Positions 22,586-27,217 of a stretch of 27,217 nucleotides of DNA are shown piece after piece. The position numbers were made by a program, and so were the translations under genes. The notes beneath the pieces were generated by a model. The model saw only the letters and a program-made list of their open reading frames with translations. It searched no databases and was not told the DNA's origin. Positions within the stretch are counted from its first letter, which is position 1. Every line of letters starts with the position of its first letter. This DNA comes from an uncultured Oscillibacter sp. (GTDB lineage: Bacteria; Bacillota; Clostridia; Oscillospirales; Oscillospiraceae), in the NCBI GenBank assembly GCA_910579435.1, contig CAJTVF010000034.1, positions 1 through 27,217 of the forward strand, written 5' to 3'.

Positions 22586-23800
22586 TTATTCAGCCCGCCC
22601 CTCCCCGCAGATCACCGGACCCGTCCGCCACTCGTCGGGGACGGCGGCGGGGTCCGGGCAGGCCAGGGCGTAGAGGCGTCCCGCCCGGGCCTCCAGGGCG
22701 AACAGGCTTTGCGCCTCGGGCCCCAGGCGGCGGACGGCGGCGGGCTTGGTCAAAACCGGCAGGGCGGCGGTCTTCCGCATCCCGGCCAGCAGGGCGGTCC
22801 CCCCCCGCTTATTGGCCGCCAGGACCCGCAGGTAGGCGGGTTTTTCCGGCGGCGCGGGGGGCAGTCCCAAATAGGCCCGGAACACCATCCGGCGAAGCCG
22901 GGCCAGGGGGTAGCGTTTGGTTTTCACGGTCTCCAGCAGCTCTGCCACCGACGCGGCGGAACGGCCAGCGCGGGCAAAGCGGCGGTAGAGGCCCTCGTTT
23001 CCCAGGTCCAGGGCGGCCCAGTCCGCCTCCTCCAGAAAGCGGAGCCGGGCCAGCACCGCCCGCTCGCAGTTCGCAAGCGCCGCAGGGGCTCGTCCCGCGT
23101 CCCGCTCCGCCCGGTACGCCGCCGCCATGGCGGGGGCGCAGAGGTTTAAAGCGGCCTCCTCCTCCCCCCGGCGGATCAGCGCCCGGATGGCGGAGGCGGA
23201 GACGAAGCCGCCCCCGGCGGTTTCGCTGTCGTGCCCCGCCCCCCGGCGGAGGACGGCCATGGGCCGGATACCGCTGCCCCGAAGGGCCTTGCAGTATTCC
23301 ACGCCCAGGGTGTCGTTGGGCCGGGACAGCGCCGCCGCGTCTTCTTCCGGAAGCAGGGCTTCCAGGGCCCGCTGGCGGGCGGCGGGGAAGCTGTCCCCTT
23401 TTTTCAGCTCCTCCCGGAGTTTTCCGGGGAAGCCCTTCCCGCACAGGGCCTCCGCACAGCGGACCAGGGGCGCGGCGTCCCCGCCCTCGCTGCCGAACAC
23501 CAGATGGGTGACGGCTCCGGTGGCTTTCAGAATCTCCATCGCCCCGGCGGCGAAGCCCTCCGCCGAGGAAAGGGCCCAGGGGACGGGCAGTTCCAGCACC
23601 AGGTCCGCCCCGCTTTGGACGGCGGCGGCGGCCCGGGCAAACTTCCCCGCGATGGCAAAGTCCCCCCGCTGGACATAGTTCCCGCTCATAACGCAGATAA
23701 TCCCCGTATCCGGCCCCAGGAGGCGGCGGGCCTCCGCCATCAGGTAAACGTGGCCCATATGGAGGGGATCGTATTCTGTAATGATACCAGCGGCAGTCAT
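22586..23800 (-). CDS. tmcAL: tRNA(Met) cytidine acetate ligase TmcAL (YlbM)
   Basis: The 404-residue enzyme forms N4-acetylcytidine at the wobble base of elongator tRNA-Met, using acetate and ATP by way of acetyl-AMP. It starts TAAGIITEYDPLHMGHVYLM; the nucleotidyltransferase HxGH motif reads HMGH rather than the common HNGH. It continues CVMSGNYVQRGDFAIAGKFA, RAAAAVQSGADLVLELPVPW, SRPNDTLGVEYCKALR, SASAIRALI and ETVKTKRYPLARLRRM. The start at 23800 has AGGGGG six bases upstream; an upstream frame to 24013 overlaps the ackA start and has no ribosome site. It is divergent from the acetate kinase gene, which shares its substrate acetate. Confidence 0.92.
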   Translation of the reverse strand: MTAAGIITEYDPLHMGHVYLMAEARRLLGPDTGIICVMSGNYVQRGDFAIAGKFARAAAAVQSGADLVLELPVPWALSSAEGFAAGAMEILKATGAVTHLVFGSEGGDAAPLVRCAEALCGKGFPGKLREELKKGDSFPAARQRALEALLPEEDAAALSRPNDTLGVEYCKALRGSGIRPMAVLRRGAGHDSETAGGGFVSASAIRALIRRGEEEAALNLCAPAMAAAYRAERDAGRAPAALANCERAVLARLRFLEEADWAALDLGNEGLYRRFARAGRSAASVAELLETVKTKRYPLARLRRMVFRAYLGLPPAPPEKPAYLRVLAANKRGGTALLAGMRKTAALPVLTKPAAVRRLGPEAQSLFALEARAGRLYALACPDPAAVPDEWRTGPVICGEGRAE

Positions 23801-23853
23801 GAAATTCCCCCTTGAAGTGGTGACAAAAAAGTGACAGTTTGGTAAAAAAGCGG

Positions 23854-23881
23854 TTGTAACTCCCGGAAAGTCTGCTATAAT
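23854..23881 (+). promoter_or_regulatory. promoter of ackA
   Basis: TTGTAA (23854-23859) and a consensus TATAAT (23876-23881) are 16 bases apart. It leaves a leader of about 105 bases before the ackA start. Two GTGACA repeats (23819-23824, 23831-23836) lie upstream, between the divergent genes. Confidence 0.65.
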
Positions 23882-23993
23882 GGAGTTGGACAACAGGGAA
23901 GCCGGGCCTTTCGCCCCTCCCTGCCGCTCTATATTATATGAAATTCGGGGCCGGCGCAAGTCCCTGCCCCCAAAGAAGAGGAGACGGTCAATC

Positions 23994-25190
23994 ATGAACA
24001 TTCTGGTCATCAACGCGGGCAGCTCTTCCCTGAAGTATCAGCTTCTGGACCCGGCGAGCGGCGTTTTGCTGGCCAAGGGCCTGTGCGAGCGCATCGGCAT
24101 CGACGGCAAATTCACCTACAAGGCCGAGGGGAAACAGACTCTGGACGCCATCGACATCCCTATGCCCACCCATTCCGAGGCCATCCAGGCCGTGCTGGAC
24201 GCGGTGGCGGACAAGGACAACGGCGTGATTTCCTCCATGAGCGAAATCGGGGCTGTGGGACACCGGGTGGTCCACGGCGGCGAGGCCTTCAACAAGTCCG
24301 TCCTCATTGACGGCGCGGTGCTCAAGGCCATCGAGGACTGCATCCCCCTGGCCCCCCTCCACAACCCCGCCAACCTGACGGGCATCCGGGCCTGCCAGAA
24401 GGTCATGCCTGGCGTGCCCATGGTGGCCGTGTTCGACACCGCCTTCCACCAGACCATGCCCGCCAGGGCCTACATGTACGCCCTGCCCTACGCCTGGTAC
24501 GAGGAGGACAAGGTCCGGCGCTACGGCTTCCACGGCACCAGCCACAAGTACGTGGCGGGCCGGGCCGCCGCCATGCTGGGCAAGCCCGTCGAAGAAGTCA
24601 AGCTGATCTCCTGCCACCTGGGCAACGGCTCCTCCATCACCGCTGTGGACGGCGGCAAGAGCGTGGACACCTCCATGGGCTTCACGCCTCTGGCGGGCGT
24701 GCCCATGGGCACCCGGTCCGGCGACCTGGACGCGGGCATCCTCCAGTATGAGATGAACAAGCGGGGAATGGGCATCGACGAGATGCTCAGCGCCCTGAAC
24801 AAGAAATCCGGCGTGGAGGGCCTGAGCGGCGTCTCCTCCGACTTCCGGGACCTGGAGTCCGCCGCCGGAAAGGGCGACGCCAAGGCCGCCCTGGCCCGGG
24901 AGAAATTTGCCTATGAGGTCCGCAAGTACGTGGGCGCTTACGCCGCCGCCATGGGCGGGGCGGACGCCGTGATCTTCACCGCCGGCGTGGGCGAAAACGA
25001 CAAGGGCATCCGGGCCGCTGTATGCCAGGGCCTGGAGTACATGGGCGTGAAGCTGGACGACGCCGCCAACGACGTCCGGGGCAAGGAAACCGTCCTCTCC
25101 ACAGCGGATTCCAAGGTGAAGGTGCTGCTGATTCCCACCAACGAGGAGCTCATGATTGCCATGGACACGGCGGAGATCGTAAGCAAATAA
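23994..25190 (+). CDS. ackA: acetate kinase
   Basis: The 398-residue enzyme interconverts acetyl phosphate and acetate with ATP, the last step of fermentative ATP production. Catalytic features are all present: INAGSSSLKYQ (Asn7), GHRVVHGGEAF (Arg91 region), FDTAFHQTMP (Asp148), FHGTSHKYV (His180), PMGTRSGDLDAG (Arg241), GVGEND and the C-terminal TNEELMIA (Glu384 region). Length is standard. GAGGAG lies ten bases before the ATG. No phosphotransacetylase gene is adjacent in this window, although pta-ackA pairs are frequent. A coiled-coil gene follows 24 bases later. Confidence 0.97.
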   Translation: MNILVINAGSSSLKYQLLDPASGVLLAKGLCERIGIDGKFTYKAEGKQTLDAIDIPMPTHSEAIQAVLDAVADKDNGVISSMSEIGAVGHRVVHGGEAFNKSVLIDGAVLKAIEDCIPLAPLHNPANLTGIRACQKVMPGVPMVAVFDTAFHQTMPARAYMYALPYAWYEEDKVRRYGFHGTSHKYVAGRAAAMLGKPVEEVKLISCHLGNGSSITAVDGGKSVDTSMGFTPLAGVPMGTRSGDLDAGILQYEMNKRGMGIDEMLSALNKKSGVEGLSGVSSDFRDLESAAGKGDAKAALAREKFAYEVRKYVGAYAAAMGGADAVIFTAGVGENDKGIRAAVCQGLEYMGVKLDDAANDVRGKETVLSTADSKVKVLLIPTNEELMIAMDTAEIVSK

Positions 25191-25214
25191 ATCATCCGGA
25201 ACAGGGGGGTCACC

Positions 25215-25781
25215 ATGAAGATTCGGGACGCGAAGCAAGCCTACGCCACCCACCGGCACGAGATTTGGGAGAAGCGGGAGGCCCTGGCCAAGGTCTTAAA
25301 GGAGCAGGAACAGCATCCCCTGACGTCCTCCGCCTTCGACCGGGTGGAGCTCTCCAGGGAGCTGTCTCTGATCGACGCCCAGTATGACGCGGTGGACAAG
25401 GCCCTGGCGGGCATCACCGCCATGGAAACCAAGGTCTTTGGCGACGAGTGCAGCCGGCACCAGGCCGAGACCCAGGCCAAGATGGCGGAGGAGCTGGGGA
25501 AAATTATGGAGGTTTACCGCCGCGCCGCCTCCGGGGCCAAGGTCCCGGCCAAGGACCTGCAGAAGCTGATGGATTACGACATGAAGCTCTATATGGCCGC
25601 CAGGCAGGCGGCGATGCTGGCCCGGCAGAACGACGAGGAATACGACTCCCTGTGGGAGGACGAGGAGCAGCCCAGGGAGCAGAAGACCTGCGAGGAGGTG
25701 GCGGCGGAGACGGAAATTTCCGTGCCTCATCCCTCCGCCGTCTCAGCCTCTGTGGAAGCGCCCGCTGAGGAAATTCTATAA
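25215..25781 (+). CDS. unrecognised 188-residue helical protein downstream of ackA
   Basis: No family was recognised. The protein is almost entirely charged helix (AYATHRHEIWEKREALAKVL, ECSRHQAETQAKMAEELGKI, QKLMDYDMKLYMAARQAAML), consistent with a coiled coil, and ends in an acidic, low-complexity tail. There is no signal peptide or membrane segment. GGGGGG lies six bases before the ATG, 24 bases after the ackA stop, and no promoter lies between them, so it is the second gene of the ackA transcript. High GC and codon use fit the chromosome. A strong terminator follows its stop. Confidence 0.65.
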   Translation: MKIRDAKQAYATHRHEIWEKREALAKVLKEQEQHPLTSSAFDRVELSRELSLIDAQYDAVDKALAGITAMETKVFGDECSRHQAETQAKMAEELGKIMEVYRRAASGAKVPAKDLQKLMDYDMKLYMAARQAAMLARQNDEEYDSLWEDEEQPREQKTCEEVAAETEISVPHPSAVSASVEAPAEEIL

Positions 25782-25787
25782 ACGCCG

Positions 25788-25828
25788 TCAGGCGGCTGTC
25801 CCAATTCGGGGACAGCCGCCTGATTTTC
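25788..25828. terminator. terminator of the ackA transcript
   Basis: TCAGGCGGCTGTCCC and GGGACAGCCGCCTGA form a 15-bp stem with loop AATTCG and are followed by TTTTC. It can also serve the converging DUF4363 gene. Confidence 0.8.
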
Positions 25829-25847
25829 ATATGCCAAATACGTCCCG

Positions 25848-26231
25848 TTACAGCACATTCCGCAGGGAAAATTCCTCCATCTCCGCCAGCAGCCGAAGCT
25901 GGGCCCGGAGGTCCGCCAGCTCCGCCCGGAGCTCGCTGTCCTCCCCCCGCTCGGCAAGGGCAAGGGAGCGGTGATACATGGCCTCCGCGTCGTCCACGGC
26001 GTCGTGGCCCGTGACGCAGTGGAGATAGGTCTGGCGGCCCGTCCAGTCGGCGTAGCCCGCCCGGATGGCGGCGGCGGCGCCCGCCCAATCCTCCAGCCGG
26101 ACCAGCCGGTCCGCCTCCTCCAGCTGGTCTCTCCAGCGGTCGGTATGGGCGGTCATGGCGGCGCTGTTCCAGAGGCAGAACGCCAGAATGGCCCCCAGCA
26201 GGGCGGCGGGGAGCAGCAGGCCCTTTTTCAT
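25848..26231 (-). CDS. DUF4363 family membrane-anchored protein
   Basis: The 127-residue protein starts MKKGLLLPAALLGAILAFCL, an uncleaved signal anchor, followed by an extracytoplasmic helical domain (HTDRWRDQLEEADRLVRLED, HCVTGHDAVDDAEAMYHRSL). It matches DUF4363, a family usually encoded right after a DUF421 membrane protein in Clostridia. Its start overlaps the DUF421 stop by four bases (ATGA). The family function is unknown; the pairing suggests a shared envelope or spore-related task. Confidence 0.75.
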   Translation of the reverse strand: MKKGLLLPAALLGAILAFCLWNSAAMTAHTDRWRDQLEEADRLVRLEDWAGAAAAIRAGYADWTGRQTYLHCVTGHDAVDDAEAMYHRSLALAERGEDSELRAELADLRAQLRLLAEMEEFSLRNVL

Positions 26232-26911
26232 GTCCGGCCCTCCTTTTTCACGCAGGTCACCCGGCCCGTCTCGTCCACCGTCAGCAAAAACGCCTCCCGG
26301 TAAGAGGGCAAGCCCTCTTTTTGGAGGGTATCCCTGAGCCAGGCCCCGTCCAGCCCCCGGGCCTCTAAATTCCGCCGGATGAGCCGCCCGTCGTTCACCA
26401 GCACCACCGGGAGGGCCGCGTCCTCCCGCGCCTCCACTCCCAGCTCCTCCGCTGTGGGAGGCTGGTTCCGGGCCCAGGGGAAGACGGAGAGGCGGCCGGA
26501 GTTTTCCAGCACGGCGTATTTGACCTCCTCCACGCCGGTGATTCCCTGGCCCCGGAGCTCCTCCAAAAGCTCGTCCAGGGTATAGCGGTTCTTCCGCATG
26601 GCCTCCTGCTGGAGGACCCCCTCCCGGATGAGGACGGAGGGCGTGCCGCAGGCCAGGCGGCGGAACCGGAGGCTGGTCAGGGACAGCTGGCTCAGCAGCA
26701 TGGACAGGGCCAGGAGGGTCAAAATCGGAATGACCCCCGCCAGCAGGGGGATGCCGAAGTCCTGCATGGGCACGGTGGCAAGGTCCGAGATCATCATGGT
26801 CAGCACCAGCTCGCCGGGCTCCAGCTCGCCGATCTGCCGCTTACCCATGAGGCGGAGGCCGATCATGATGAGAAAATAGAGGATGACGGTGCGGACAAAG
26901 GCGGTCATCAT
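26228..26911 (-). CDS. DUF421 (YetF-family) membrane protein
   Basis: The 227-residue protein has three N-terminal membrane segments: residues 5-22 (VRTVILYFLIMIGLRLMGKR), 36-55, and 59-77 (PLLAGVIPILTLLALSMLLS). A cytoplasmic DUF421 domain follows, with CGTPSVLIREGVLQQEAMRK, NRYTLDELLEELRGQGI and VVLVNDGRLIRRNLE. This is the YetF/YdfS/YkjA group of Bacillus, whose members influence spore or membrane properties; the molecular role is not settled. AGGAGG lies eight bases before ATGATG. It is the first gene of a two-gene operon. No clear promoter was found in 26912-27000. Confidence 0.85.
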   Translation of the reverse strand: MMTAFVRTVILYFLIMIGLRLMGKRQIGELEPGELVLTMMISDLATVPMQDFGIPLLAGVIPILTLLALSMLLSQLSLTSLRFRRLACGTPSVLIREGVLQQEAMRKNRYTLDELLEELRGQGITGVEEVKYAVLENSGRLSVFPWARNQPPTAEELGVEAREDAALPVVLVNDGRLIRRNLEARGLDGAWLRDTLQKEGLPSYREAFLLTVDETGRVTCVKKEGRT

Positions 26912-27033
26912 AGGCGCTTCCTCCTGGGGGAATGGTTTCTATACCAGTATCCGCCGTTTGGGAGCCGGATATTCCCGGGCTTTTTTCAAAAAATTTTCGA
27001 TAGCTTGAAACCTTTTCAGTCCCTGAATCGTTG

Positions 27034-27059
27034 TATAATGCAGAAGGACGAAAGGAGGC
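27034..27059 (+). promoter_or_regulatory. -10 box and strong ribosome site before the tiny ORF
   Basis: TATAAT lies at 27034-27039 (preceded by TTG), with only a poor -35. AAAGGAGG follows at 27051-27058, seven bases before an ATG. Confidence 0.45.
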
Positions 27060-27065
27060 GGCGAC

Positions 27066-27143
27066 ATGCTTCTTCTGTCAATTCATGTCGCTTCATGCCT
27101 CTATTTTACTGCTTATTCCCCTTTTTGTCTATCTTTTGTTTGA
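27066..27143 (+). CDS. putative 25-residue hydrophobic peptide
   Basis: The ATG follows AAAGGAGG at ideal spacing and opens a frame of 25 codons reading MLLLSIHVASCLYFTAYSPF then CLSFV and stop. It is hydrophobic, with two cysteines and several aromatic residues. Placement behind a TATAAT box makes translation likely. It could be a leader peptide, a membrane micropeptide, or the start of a gene whose remainder was displaced by the mobile ends at 27153. No family was recognised. Little else is in 26912-27152. Confidence 0.35.
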   Translation: MLLLSIHVASCLYFTAYSPFCLSFV

Positions 27144-27152
27144 AGACACCCT

Positions 27153-27217
27153 CTAGGCCTTGTTTAAGGAAGCACTGATTTAATCCCCGCGCACATCTTT
27201 ACGCCATAAATTTCCGC
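27153..27217 (-). mobile_element. MITE-like ends: outer-family end followed by inner-family copy C (cut by window edge)
   Basis: CTAGGCCTTGTTT (27153-27165) is the end of the outer MITE family seen at 8881-9210. It runs directly into TTAAGGAAGCACTGATTTAA (from 27164), the end of the inner family. The remaining bases match the reverse complement of the right end of copy A (CCCCGCGCACATCTTTACGCC), so copy C has the orientation of copy B. Its other end lies outside the window. Confidence 0.7.

Noticed and set aside
20824..23511. 895-codon plus-strand open frame
   Set aside because: Only the first 280 codons are efflux-pump sequence. The rest is antisense to the DUF3298 and tmcAL genes and exists because the pump's stop was lost by a frame change.
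23988..25259. 423-codon minus-strand open frame opposite ackA
   Set aside because: Antisense to acetate kinase, of His/Gly/Val-rich shadow composition, without a ribosome site.

Overview
The window looks like a chromosome segment from a GC-rich Bacillota of the gut Oscillospiraceae/Flavonifractor kind. This is an inference from gene content: a 2-hydroxyacyl-CoA dehydratase activase of the BadF/DUF2229 type, type II pantothenate kinase, QueH, TmcAL beside acetate kinase, DUF421/DUF4363, strong AGGAGG ribosome sites and TTGnnn-17-TAtAAT promoters. Genus cannot be fixed from the sequence. No rRNA, tRNA or CRISPR array was seen.

Region 1-3300 is an accessory scrapyard. Three broken copies of one IS5-family element (1-219, 925-1086, 2680-about 3115) cut through other genes: a small winged-helix-like gene, a small membrane ORF, a VirB4-like conjugation gene and an IS3-type orfA. 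Intact survivors are a DUF2829/Tad2-like gene and an MntA-HepT toxin-antitoxin pair. This looks like the ruin of an integrative conjugative element.

Region 3300-8850 holds core-like genes. A nucleoside (uridine-type) kinase has a leader of about 260 nt carrying an array of six hairpins. Next come a three-gene minus-strand operon (zinc/manganese-type binding lipoprotein, unknown 98-residue protein, DUF2461 protein), a low-GC GNAT acetyltransferase, and an XRE regulator/membrane-protein pair with repeated operator-like palindromes.

Region 8880-10475 contains two families of short palindromic elements (MITE-like), one nested in the other, a serine-recombinase pseudogene frameshifted by a 7-bp duplication, and queH. 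The inner MITE shares its terminal repeat with the IS5-family element of region 1, so that transposase family probably moved it. A third copy runs off the right edge of the window.

Region 10500-20360 has the two-gene dehydratase-activase operon, an SGNH hydrolase, a sugar nucleotidyltransferase, type II pantothenate kinase coupled to a small DUF5655-like gene, and a lipoprotein-anchored barnase overlapping its barstar inhibitor. Two unrecognised genes follow.

Region 20500-27217 opens with an IS30 remnant and a shrunken RND efflux pseudogene. It continues with tmcAL and a DUF3298 lipoprotein (minus) divergent from ackA and a coiled-coil protein (plus), then the DUF421-DUF4363 membrane pair (minus), and ends with a tiny ORF and the edge MITE.
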